From: an uncultured Muribaculaceae bacterium
Lineage (GTDB): Bacteria > Bacteroidota > Bacteroidia > Bacteroidales > Muribaculaceae
Length of the DNA stretch: 45,512 nt
Direction of reading: 5' to 3'
Assembly (NCBI GenBank): GCA_910587475.1
Contig: CAJUMR010000021.1
Location: 1-45,512, forward strand
The notes beneath the pieces are model-generated. The model saw nothing but the letters and a program-made list of their open reading frames with translations. It was not told the origin of the DNA and did no database searches. This document shows positions 25,931 to 34,020 of this stretch, piece after piece. A program made the translations under genes and the position numbers. Every line of letters begins with the position of its first letter. The stretch's first letter is position 1.

Positions 25931-26824
25931 TCAGTTTCCGGAGTAAAGAGCCTGTGCTAAAGCGCTGACTCCGTCTTCGCCGGGAAGAGCCGGGTATGCT
26001 TTGATGAGTGCGGCAGCAAAAGAGTCTGCGTCGGAGTTTTCGCTTTTCAGCTGTTTGATCTTGTTCAGATAATCGATGCGGAATCTTACGTCATCGGCAG
26101 AAGATGGTGCTCCATGTCCTCCTACGAAAATGTCAGCCCCGGTTGACAGGATCTGTTCAAGTTCGGCCAAACGAGCGTCAATCCCTTGAATATTGGCTGC
26201 GTAAAGGCTGTTGATATGAGTTTTTTCGGGAGCCCAGTGTGAGTATACGACTTCTTTACCGATGAGGATGTTTGCTCCGGGGAAATCGTTAGATGCGCCT
26301 TTGTAGAAGGTGAATGGTATGCCGGCAAGAGATACAGTGCTGTCGAAAGCGACTTCTTCGGTGCTACCGGTCGGGAGCGGTTCAATAGCATCGCCATATT
26401 CTTGGGCGAAGTGGTTCATCATGCCGCTGTACTCAGGTCCTTTCACCACTTCGGGCATTCCCTGCGGCATGATCAGCGGGGCATCACCAGTGTTGCCGAG
26501 GTGGAAGTCGGCTATGCGTTCGGCGACGGGTTTTCCAATAGAGGCGAGATATTTGTCGAAAGCGTTGGCGTTTGCTTTGAACAGAGGCTGCTCGAGAGTG
26601 ACGAGAGAGTCTTGTCCTTCGATGATGAAACTTGCGTCGCCCATCATGTCGTCGGTAAGGTAGATGTGGAGTCGGTAGCCGTCAAGATCAATGGTCTCAA
26701 AGCGGCCGACAGCAGTAGAATCTACTTCGGCAGTTTGTTGAGTTGCGTTGTTTTCAGCGTTTTTCTGCTGAGAGCAAGCTGCAACAGCGAGCGCTGCAGT
26801 TGCGAGTAAGATAACTTTTTTCAT
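25931..26824 (-). CDS. Degenerate metallo-beta-lactamase-fold lipoprotein
   Basis: From the ATG at 26824 the 297-residue protein opens MKKVILLATAALAVAACS, a lipoprotein signal with Cys17. The order of strands and the late GADIFVGGHGAPSSADDV motif fit the metallo-beta-lactamase hydrolase fold. The first metal motif HxHxDH is missing: its place is taken by a DFHLGNTGDAP stretch. Catalytic metal binding is therefore doubtful, and the protein may be a binding or sensing homologue. A TTG start at 26836 is in frame but gives a worse signal peptide. The gene lies downstream of the AraC regulator, in the same direction, with its own promoter. Confidence 0.75.
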   Translation of the reverse strand: MKKVILLATAALAVAACSQQKNAENNATQQTAEVDSTAVGRFETIDLDGYRLHIYLTDDMMGDASFIIEGQDSLVTLEQPLFKANANAFDKYLASIGKPVAERIADFHLGNTGDAPLIMPQGMPEVVKGPEYSGMMNHFAQEYGDAIEPLPTGSTEEVAFDSTVSLAGIPFTFYKGASNDFPGANILIGKEVVYSHWAPEKTHINSLYAANIQGIDARLAELEQILSTGADIFVGGHGAPSSADDVRFRIDYLNKIKQLKSENSDADSFAAALIKAYPALPGEDGVSALAQALYSGN

Positions 26825-26864
26825 TTTGATTTTCAAAGTTTGGGCATATGTTAGTTTTATGATG

Positions 26865-26895
26865 CAAAGGTATAATTGCTACTACTGAAAATCAA
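26865..26895 (-). promoter_or_regulatory. Promoter of the MBL-like lipoprotein gene
   Basis: On the minus strand: TTG (complement of 26893-26895), 20 bp, then TACCTTTG (complement of 26865-26872). Both elements and the spacing are ideal; the leader is about 35 nt. Confidence 0.82.
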
Positions 26896-26989
26896 GACGT
26901 TACCTTTTAGTTATAGACTTACCTGAAATTCAGAAATGTTGAAAATCAGAGTTATATTCAATGGTTAATAAATACTAAAATAATGAACG

Positions 26990-27880
26990 TTAGTAAGATC
27001 CAATGATTTTTTGTTGAGAAGCCCTGAATGCTGACGGAGACATGCCTTTGTTTTTTTTGAAGAATTTGCAGAAAGCAGCCATTTCAGAGAAATGCAATTC
27101 GGCAGCGATGTCCTGAATTGGCATTTTTGTGTCTTTAAGCAGAAACACGGCTTGCTGCAGCAATTCATCACGAATTACAGCGTAGGGCGTTTTCCCGATT
27201 TTAGCTTTAATAACCCTTGATAAATGCTTTGACGATATACATAGCCTTGCAGAGTAGAAGTCGATGTTGTGCTTTTCTTTATAGTATCTCCAAACGAGCT
27301 TCAAGAAACCCATAATCAACATGTCTTGACGAGTGATGACCCCTTCGCTATCTTCGACAGCTTGCCCTTTCGACAGCATCATGTTGCCGAGTTCGAGTAT
27401 GAAGCTCCGGAAGTAGGTCTGGCATAGTTCGGTGCGGTAGAAGTGGTCAGTGTCGTTCAACGTCGTTGCCATCATTTTCAGCAGAGTCACTATTATCGAC
27501 AGATCTTTGTCAGTGACCGGAATGATCGGTATAGAGTGTCTGTTTTTGAATGTCTCGGAGTTTGCCGGCTTCAAGTCGTTGAGAGATTCGTTGGTGAACA
27601 AGTAGTTTGGCAAGAGAGCCCAAGCGTCGATGTCGTCGCTCATCTCAACAAAGCAAATCGGCTCCCATATCAGAATGTCGAGCATGTTGTTTGCGTCTAC
27701 ACGAATCATGTCGCTGCCTATTTTGACAGACAACGATCCTTTGATGACCACCAGAAATATGCGGCATTCCTTGACCGACATGCCTATGAGTTGCCGGATG
27801 ATGTCGGGGCCAATCAGCAGAACTCTGTCGGCGATGGAGTTTTGCGGAGGAAATTGCGTTATTAGTTCATGTTGTGTCAT
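26990..27880 (-). CDS. AraC-family transcriptional regulator
   Basis: A 296-residue protein with an N-terminal cupin-like sensor region (about 1-170) and a C-terminal double helix-turn-helix domain (about 200-292). The first HTH lies in SARLCISSKHLSRVIKAKIG and the second in MPIQDIAAELHFSEMAAFCK, followed by FFKKNKGMSPSAFR, the hallmark AraC signature. It is divergent from the RND efflux operon (181 bp between start codons) and very probably controls it. The inducer is unknown. Confidence 0.93.
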   Translation of the reverse strand: MTQHELITQFPPQNSIADRVLLIGPDIIRQLIGMSVKECRIFLVVIKGSLSVKIGSDMIRVDANNMLDILIWEPICFVEMSDDIDAWALLPNYLFTNESLNDLKPANSETFKNRHSIPIIPVTDKDLSIIVTLLKMMATTLNDTDHFYRTELCQTYFRSFILELGNMMLSKGQAVEDSEGVITRQDMLIMGFLKLVWRYYKEKHNIDFYSARLCISSKHLSRVIKAKIGKTPYAVIRDELLQQAVFLLKDTKMPIQDIAAELHFSEMAAFCKFFKKNKGMSPSAFRASQQKIIGSY

Positions 27881-27903
27881 GGTGTGTTGATGAATTAGAG
27901 TTG

Positions 27904-27911
27904 CAAATATA
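27904..27911 (-). promoter_or_regulatory. -7 box of the AraC regulator gene
   Basis: TATATTTG on the minus strand, giving a short leader of about 17 nt to the ATG at 27880. No TTG at -33. Confidence 0.6.
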
Positions 27912-27982
27912 GCTTAGATGTTCCGAATGGAAAATGTTTTTCGCATTAAAAGAGGTTTCGTTCGCCAAAATGCGCACAATGG

Positions 27983-28005
27983 ACAATATTGTGGGTGATG
28001 ATCAC
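27983..28005. promoter_or_regulatory. Palindromes upstream of the RND operon promoter
   Basis: ACAATATTGT (27983-27992) is a perfect 10-bp palindrome. GTGAT-G-ATCAC (27995-28005) follows immediately. They sit 25-47 bp upstream of the -7 box at 28030, where an activator would bind; the -33 element there is absent. They are candidate sites for the divergent AraC protein or another regulator. Confidence 0.4.
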
Positions 28006-28029
28006 AACCAAAAGCCTATCGATAAGGTG

Positions 28030-28037
28030 TAAATTTG
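28030..28037 (+). promoter_or_regulatory. -7 box TAAATTTG of the RND efflux operon
   Basis: An exact -7 box 23 bp before the ATG at 28061. It shows that the in-frame ATG at 27989 is upstream of the transcript start, so the shorter lipoprotein form is the real one. Confidence 0.7.
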
Positions 28038-28060
28038 CAAAAAATTTACAATCTCATTCT

Positions 28061-29200
28061 ATGACTTATAAACAACAACTAATTGCGGTGGCACTAACAG
28101 GACTCGTTCTGTCATCGTGTGGAAACGGTGACGGAGGACAAAGAGCCGACGCTCCGAAAGAGTATCCATTGATAGTGGTAAAACCCGAAGATACCAGCCT
28201 TTCGATTAAATATTCGGCAGTTCTTCAAGGCCGACAAGATGTAGAGGTGCGGCCTGAGGTTTCGGGACTGATAACACAAGTGTGTGTTGAAGAGGGCGCG
28301 AAGGTGAAGAAAGGCCAAGTGTTGTTCATTATTGATCAGGTACCTTATAAGGCGGCCCTTCAGAAAGCTCAGGCTTCAGTGGCAACAGCCGAAGCCAATC
28401 TTGCGAATGCTAAGCTCTCGCTCGAGGGAAAGGAGGAGCTGTTCAAGGAACATGTCATTTCAGATTTTGAGTTACGTACGGCACAGAATACCTATCGGAG
28501 TGCAGAGGCCGCGTTGCTTCAGGCCAAGGCCGAGCTGCGCACTGCAGAGAATAATCTGTCGTATACAGAAGTGAAGAGTCCTGTCGACGGCGTCGCCGGT
28601 ATGACAACATTCAGGATCGGCGCACTTGTGAGCCCGACGATGAGCGAGCCACTGATCAATGTTTCGGATAATTCGCAGATGTATGCTTACTTCTCTCTTG
28701 CCGAGAAGCAAGCTCTTGAGCTGACAACAAAATACGGCACGCTTGACAGTGCAATCATGTCGTTTCCTCCTATATCACTCGAACTCAAGAACGGCGAGGT
28801 CTATGGAGAGAAAGGCCGGATCGATGTGGTCAGCGGTATGGTTGATAAAACTACCGGCACAGTCTCGCTCCGCGCCAATTTCCCCAATGGTGGAGGCCAG
28901 TTGCTGAGCGGAGGATCGGGAAATGTGATCCTGACCTACGACCGTCCGTCGTCGTTGGTTATCCCGCAAGGTGCAACTTATGAGATACAGAACAGAATAT
29001 TTACATATAAGGTGGTTGATGGCACGACAGTGTCGACACCGATAGAGGTTTTCAAGATCAACGACGGCAAGGAGTATATCGTGATGTCGGGTCTTGAGAC
29101 GGGCGATACGATTGTTGCCGAAGGAGCCGGCTTGCTCAAAGCAGGAACCAAGGTTACGGCAATGAAACAACAGGTAAAAGAGCAGGAGGATAAGCAATGA
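28061..29200 (+). CDS. RND efflux periplasmic adaptor (membrane fusion protein)
   Basis: A 379-residue adaptor of the AcrA/MexA class, linking the inner-membrane pump to the outer-membrane channel. From the ATG at 28061 it begins MTYKQQLIAVALTGLVLSSC, a lipoprotein signal with Cys20. The lipoyl/barrel-sandwich halves are visible in RQDVEVRPEVSGLITQVCVE and SYTEVKSPVDGVAGMTTFRI, with a coiled-coil hairpin between them rich in Ala, Glu and Lys (ASVATAEANLANAKLSLEGK). The membrane-proximal beta region ends at about 375. Its stop overlaps the next gene by 4 nt (ATGA). Confidence 0.94.
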   Translation: MTYKQQLIAVALTGLVLSSCGNGDGGQRADAPKEYPLIVVKPEDTSLSIKYSAVLQGRQDVEVRPEVSGLITQVCVEEGAKVKKGQVLFIIDQVPYKAALQKAQASVATAEANLANAKLSLEGKEELFKEHVISDFELRTAQNTYRSAEAALLQAKAELRTAENNLSYTEVKSPVDGVAGMTTFRIGALVSPTMSEPLINVSDNSQMYAYFSLAEKQALELTTKYGTLDSAIMSFPPISLELKNGEVYGEKGRIDVVSGMVDKTTGTVSLRANFPNGGGQLLSGGSGNVILTYDRPSSLVIPQGATYEIQNRIFTYKVVDGTTVSTPIEVFKINDGKEYIVMSGLETGDTIVAEGAGLLKAGTKVTAMKQQVKEQEDKQ

Positions 29201-32200
29201 ATGTAAAGCGATTTATCGACAGGCCTATTCTCTCGATGGTCATCTCGGTGGTGATCGTCGTGGCGGGTCTCATCGGCTTGTTTGCGCTTGCCGTAGAGCA
29301 GTATCCTGATATCGCTCCTCCGACAGTCAGGGTGTCGGCTACGTATAGCGGTGCAAATGCAGAAACAGTGCAGAAGAGTGTGATTGTTCCGCTTGAAGAG
29401 GCAATCAACGGTGTCGAGAACATGACTTATATGACATCGACTGCCAGCAACACCGGCAGCGGTGACGTGACGATCTATTTCAAGCAAGGCAGTAATGGCG
29501 ACATGGCTGCGGTCAATGTCCAGAACAGCGTTGCAACGGCTACAGCCCTGCTCCCGGCAGAAGTAACAAAAGTCGGTGTGACAACACGCAAGCGCCAGAA
29601 CAGTACGCTGATGGTGTTCGGCTTATTTTCTCCGAACAAAACGTATGATGAAACGTTCCTGACGAACTATATGAACATCAACGTCAAGCCCGGTATTCAG
29701 CGAATAACGGGTGTCGGCGAGGTGAATGTCATGGGTGGAGCATATGCGATGCGCATATGGCTAAAGCCTGATGTCATGGCGCAGTATGAACTTGTGCCGT
29801 CGGACGTAACGGCGGCTCTGTCGAGCCAGAATATAGAAGCGTCGACCGGCGCTATCGGCGAGGATTCGGAAAATGTGTTCCAATACACGCTGAAATACCG
29901 TGGCCGTCTTGAGGAAGAAAGCGAGTTTGAAGAGATAGTCATCAAGGCATTTGACGATGGACGAGTGCTTAAACTCAAAGACATCGCAGACGTCGAACTC
30001 GGCGCGCAAAGCTACTCTTACAAAGGGTTTGTGAACGGACTTCCGGGAGCGACATGTATGATCAACCAGATATCGGGGTCTAACGCCAACGAGATCATCA
30101 TCAATATTGAAAAATATCTTGAACAGGTTAAAAAGTCGTTGCCCGACGATGTAGAGCTTGTTCAGCTGATGAGTACCAAGACCTTCCTCGACGCTTCGAT
30201 CAATAAGGTAATAGAGACATTGCTCGAGGCGATCATACTTGTAGTGCTTGTGGTGTATGTTTTCTTGCAGAACCCGCGTTCGACCCTTGTCCCGACGATC
30301 AGTATCTTTGTGTCGCTGATCGGAACTTTTGCGGTGCTTTATATTGCAGGTTTCAGTATCAACCTTCTGACCTTGTTTGCGCTTGTGCTTGCGATCGGAA
30401 CGATCGTCGACGATGCGATCATCGTGGTCGAGGCGGTGCAGACGAAGTTCGACGAGGGTTACAAGTCGACATATAAGGCCGCTGTCGATGCGATGGGCGG
30501 AGTGTCATCTGCGCTTGTGACTTCGACCCTGGTGTTCATGGCTGTGTTTGTGCCCGTATCGTTTATGGGCGGCACATCGGGTGTGTTCTACACGCAATTC
30601 GGTATAACTATGGCCGTTGCAGTCGGTATTTCAGCTGTCAATGCGTTGACGCTTTCGCCTGCATTGTGTGCACTTCTGCTCCGTCCGAACCAGGAAGTCA
30701 AGGAGGGCGCAAAACTTGAGTTCTCAACACGGTTCAGACTGGCTTTTGACGCAACGTTCAAGCGCATTGTCAAAAAATATGTCGGAGGTGTGTTTTTCTT
30801 CATCAAGCGCAAATGGCTCGCGTGGTCTGTGCTTGCAGTAGCGTGCGGCCTTCTTGTGTGGCTCATGGGAACAACTAAGACCGGTCTTGTGCCTAATGAG
30901 GACACCGGCACGATGTTTATGAGTTTTGACTCTCCGGCAGGCAGCACGCTTGCTGAAACCGAGAGTATCATGCAGGAAATACAGTCCGTGCTTAAAGAAA
31001 TTCCGCAGATCGACAATTTCAATATGGTGGCCGGTTTCGGTATGGCTTCAGGCAACGGATCGTCGCACGGTATGTTTATCGTCAAGCTGAAGCCCTGGGA
31101 TCAGCGAACTGGCAAAGATGACAATATCGATGCCATCCGCAGCGAGATCTACCGTCGGACGTCACATATAAAGAATGCGCGACTGTTTATCTTCGCACCT
31201 CCAATGATCCAAGGTTATGGTTCGGGTAACAGTTTCGATGTCTATGTGCAGGACCGTTCGGGCAAGGGCTATGATGAACTCAGCAAAGTCACCGGCGATT
31301 TCCTCGAGGCACTTAACAAACGCCCCGAAATCGAAATGGCGCAGACATCATTCAGCGCAAACTTCCCTCAATATACAATTGATGTCGATGAGGCTCAGTG
31401 TCAGCGAGCCGGCACGACGACAAGCGAGGTGCTGAATGTGCTGTCGGGATATTTCGGCAGTATCTATGCGTCGAACTTCAACCGCTTCACCAAGATCTAT
31501 CGTGTGATAGTGCAGGCCCCCTATAACTACCGTGACGGCATGGAGGCACTCGATAATATCTATGTGAAGACCAAGGGAGGCATGGCTCCTATCAGCCAGT
31601 TTGTATCGTTGCGCAAGACTTACGGCGCAGAGTCGCTGATGCGCTTCAACATGTTCTCAGCGATCAATGTCCAGGGCATGCCGGCCGCAGGCTACAGCTC
31701 GGGCGATGTGATCAATGCGATCAACGAGGTTGCAGCAGAGACATTGCCGACCGGCTTCGGCTTTGAGTTCTCGGGTATGACGCGAGAGGAGGAGCAGACC
31801 GGCAACAGCCATACGACAGTGATCATCTATGGCATCTGTGTGCTGTTTATCTATCTTATATTGTGTGCGCTCTACGAGAGTCTTTTCGTGCCGTTGGCAG
31901 TCATTCTGTCTGTGCCGTTCGGTCTGATGGGCAGCTTCCTTTTCGCCAAACTGTGGGGCATAGAGAATAACATCTATCTTCAGACCGGTCTTATCATGCT
32001 TATCGGCTTGCTTGCCAAGACAGCTATCCTGCTGACAGAGTATGGCACAGAACGCCGTAAAGCAGGCATGTCGCTGACACAAGCCGCGATGTCGGCAGCG
32101 TCGGTTCGTCTGCGCCCGATCCTGATGACAGCACTCACGATGATCTTCGGCTTGCTTCCGCTTATGTTTGCAACAGGTGTCGGAGCAAACGGTAACACGT

Positions 32201-32355
32201 CGCTCGGCGTCGGAGTTGTCGGTGGAATGATAATCGGTACAGTCGGCCTTCTGTTCGTCACGCCCGCATTCTTCATAACATTCCAGTATATAGAGGAAAA
32301 GGTGATGGGACGCCGCAAAAAAGAACGTGATAAAGATAAAGAAATCGAAAAATGA
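29197..32355 (+). CDS. RND multidrug efflux pump, inner-membrane transporter (HAE1)
   Basis: A 1052-residue AcrB/MexB-type transporter that exports hydrophobic compounds using the proton gradient. It opens MNVKRFIDRPILSMVISVVI, with FIxRPI typical of the HAE1 family. The first periplasmic porter domain contains EQYPDIAPPTVRVSATYSGA. Helix 4 carries the proton-relay acid pair in LAIGTIVDDAIIVVEAVQ, and the second half has TGLIMLIGLLAKTAILLTEY. Twelve membrane helices are expected. Substrates cannot be deduced. It overlaps both neighbours by 4 nt. Confidence 0.96.
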   Translation: MNVKRFIDRPILSMVISVVIVVAGLIGLFALAVEQYPDIAPPTVRVSATYSGANAETVQKSVIVPLEEAINGVENMTYMTSTASNTGSGDVTIYFKQGSNGDMAAVNVQNSVATATALLPAEVTKVGVTTRKRQNSTLMVFGLFSPNKTYDETFLTNYMNINVKPGIQRITGVGEVNVMGGAYAMRIWLKPDVMAQYELVPSDVTAALSSQNIEASTGAIGEDSENVFQYTLKYRGRLEEESEFEEIVIKAFDDGRVLKLKDIADVELGAQSYSYKGFVNGLPGATCMINQISGSNANEIIINIEKYLEQVKKSLPDDVELVQLMSTKTFLDASINKVIETLLEAIILVVLVVYVFLQNPRSTLVPTISIFVSLIGTFAVLYIAGFSINLLTLFALVLAIGTIVDDAIIVVEAVQTKFDEGYKSTYKAAVDAMGGVSSALVTSTLVFMAVFVPVSFMGGTSGVFYTQFGITMAVAVGISAVNALTLSPALCALLLRPNQEVKEGAKLEFSTRFRLAFDATFKRIVKKYVGGVFFFIKRKWLAWSVLAVACGLLVWLMGTTKTGLVPNEDTGTMFMSFDSPAGSTLAETESIMQEIQSVLKEIPQIDNFNMVAGFGMASGNGSSHGMFIVKLKPWDQRTGKDDNIDAIRSEIYRRTSHIKNARLFIFAPPMIQGYGSGNSFDVYVQDRSGKGYDELSKVTGDFLEALNKRPEIEMAQTSFSANFPQYTIDVDEAQCQRAGTTTSEVLNVLSGYFGSIYASNFNRFTKIYRVIVQAPYNYRDGMEALDNIYVKTKGGMAPISQFVSLRKTYGAESLMRFNMFSAINVQGMPAAGYSSGDVINAINEVAAETLPTGFGFEFSGMTREEEQTGNSHTTVIIYGICVLFIYLILCALYESLFVPLAVILSVPFGLMGSFLFAKLWGIENNIYLQTGLIMLIGLLAKTAILLTEYGTERRKAGMSLTQAAMSAASVRLRPILMTALTMIFGLLPLMFATGVGANGNTSLGVGVVGGMIIGTVGLLFVTPAFFITFQYIEEKVMGRRKKERDKDKEIEK

Positions 32356-33728
32356 AAATATTACCAATAATAGCAATAGTGTCTTTCGGATTGACGAGCT
32401 GTAATATATACAAGAATTACAGCCGTCCGGAGGCGCTGCCAGTGGAGTCGCTTTATACTGACTCCATGATGACCCAGGCAGACACGCTGTCGTCGTTGGG
32501 CTCGATGCCATGGCAAAGCCTGTTTGCTGATCCCTGTCTGCAGTCGTTGATCGCAGAGGGATTGGAGTCAAACACCGATATGCAGATCGCACTTCTGAGA
32601 ATCGACGAGGCGCAGGCCGGACTGACAGCCGCCAATCTTGCCTATCTTCCGTCGCTGACTTTTTCTCCCAACGGCTCGATAACAAGCGTTGACGGACACA
32701 AGGCTAACAAAACATACGAACTGCCGGTGTCGTTGAGCTGGGAGATTGATTTGTTCGGCAAATTGCGCAACGCACGTAAAGAGTCTCAGGCACTGCTTCT
32801 GCAGCAAAGGGCCTATGGTCAGCTTGTGAGGTCGGAGCTCATCGCATCGATAGCAAACAGCTATTATTCATTGTTGATGCTCGACAGCCAGATAGCTATC
32901 AGTCAGCAGACGATTGAAATCTGGAAAGAACAGGTGAGAACCATGGAGCTGCAGCTTAAAGTCGGCGATATCAGGGAGAATGCACTGAGTCAGGCACGGG
33001 CCAATCTGAACGGACTGCTTGCAACTCACAGCACATTGTTGCGTCAGCAACGAGAGACAGAAAACTCTATCTGCACGTTGCTCGGAGTGACATATCGGAG
33101 TATCGAACGTCAGACACTTGACGAACAGACAATGCCTGAAAACATAGGCATCGGTGTGCCTCTTGAGCTACTCTCGTGCCGACCTGATGTCGTACAGGCC
33201 GAGATGGCTCTTGCCGCGGCATACTATTCGACCAATCAGTCTCGGTCGGCGTTCTATCCGTCGCTTGTGATCGGCGGTTCGGCAGGCTGGACCAATTCGC
33301 TTGGTCAAGCAGTCAGCAATCCCGGAGGCTGGATATTGTCGGCGCTCGGATCATTGACTCAACCGATATTCCAGCGTGGAAAACTGATTTCAAATCTGCG
33401 TATATCAAAAGACGAGGAGGAAATAGCCCGTCTGAATTATAAGCAAGCGTTGCTTGCCGCAGGTCAGGAGGTGAATGATGCATTGTATGCAATAGAATCG
33501 TATGGACATAACTTCACATATCATAAGAATCAAAGTGAAGCTCTTGAAAATACAGTCAGATCGAACGAATTATTGTTCAAAACAAACAACGCATCATATC
33601 TTGAACTGCTTTCATCCAGACAGGATCTGCTCAACTCACGGTTGAATCTGGTTGCCGATAAATTCAATCAGCTTCAATCTGTGGTTACCCTCTACAAGGC
33701 TCTTGGCGGAGGAAGCGAATTAAACTGA
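32352..33728 (+). CDS. TolC-like outer-membrane efflux lipoprotein (NodT/OprM family)
   Basis: A 458-residue outer-membrane factor that completes the tripartite pump. The signal MKILPIIAIVSFGLTSC has a lipobox with Cys17. The two long helical hairpins and barrel strands are visible in NTDMQIALLRIDEAQAGLTA and again around RPDVVQAEMALAAAYYSTNQ, a duplicated OEP domain structure; the family signature LELLSCRPDVVQAE is present. The end (SVVTLYKALGGG) is the canonical NodT-type C-terminus. A strong terminator begins 27 bp after its stop. Confidence 0.95.
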   Translation: MKILPIIAIVSFGLTSCNIYKNYSRPEALPVESLYTDSMMTQADTLSSLGSMPWQSLFADPCLQSLIAEGLESNTDMQIALLRIDEAQAGLTAANLAYLPSLTFSPNGSITSVDGHKANKTYELPVSLSWEIDLFGKLRNARKESQALLLQQRAYGQLVRSELIASIANSYYSLLMLDSQIAISQQTIEIWKEQVRTMELQLKVGDIRENALSQARANLNGLLATHSTLLRQQRETENSICTLLGVTYRSIERQTLDEQTMPENIGIGVPLELLSCRPDVVQAEMALAAAYYSTNQSRSAFYPSLVIGGSAGWTNSLGQAVSNPGGWILSALGSLTQPIFQRGKLISNLRISKDEEEIARLNYKQALLAAGQEVNDALYAIESYGHNFTYHKNQSEALENTVRSNELLFKTNNASYLELLSSRQDLLNSRLNLVADKFNQLQSVVTLYKALGGGSELN

Positions 33729-33754
33729 AACCAATTGGGTTTATAACTGGGATG

Positions 33755-33800
33755 GCCCCGGGAAGTCGGTCTGACGACTGTTTCCCGGGGCTTTTATTTT
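33755..33800 (+). terminator. Terminator of the RND efflux operon
   Basis: GCCCCGGGAA (33755-33764) pairs with TTCCCGGGGC (33782-33791), extended by GTC/GAC inside, followed by TTTTATTTT. Confidence 0.92.
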
Positions 33801-33950
33801 ATGACCGGAGTCAGGAGGAAGTCCACAAGAGGAGCAGTTGCCGGCTAAGTCTGTCGCAAATGCCGAAAGGCTTGTATGGCGGGAGACCGTAAATGAACGA
33901 TGATCGGATTGCGTTGGAGCTCTTGTTGTAGTGGATGATCGGCATATACT

Positions 33951-33996
33951 AAAAAGAAGAACGGGCGTCGTTGATGGATTAACGGCGCCCGTTCTT
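33951..33996 (-). terminator. Terminator of valS
   Basis: AAGAACGGGCG (33957-33967) and CGCCCGTTCTT (33986-33996) form a perfect 11-bp stem; on the minus strand it is followed by CTTTTT. It lies 25 bp beyond the valS stop. The 150 bp between this and the previous terminator hold no gene. Confidence 0.9.
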
Positions 33997-34020
33997 GCGG
34001 AATATTTTACCGATGGATGA

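Noticed and set aside
27989..28060. 24-residue N-terminal extension of the efflux adaptor
   Set aside because: The promoter -7 box lies inside it, and the downstream start gives a proper lipoprotein signal peptide.
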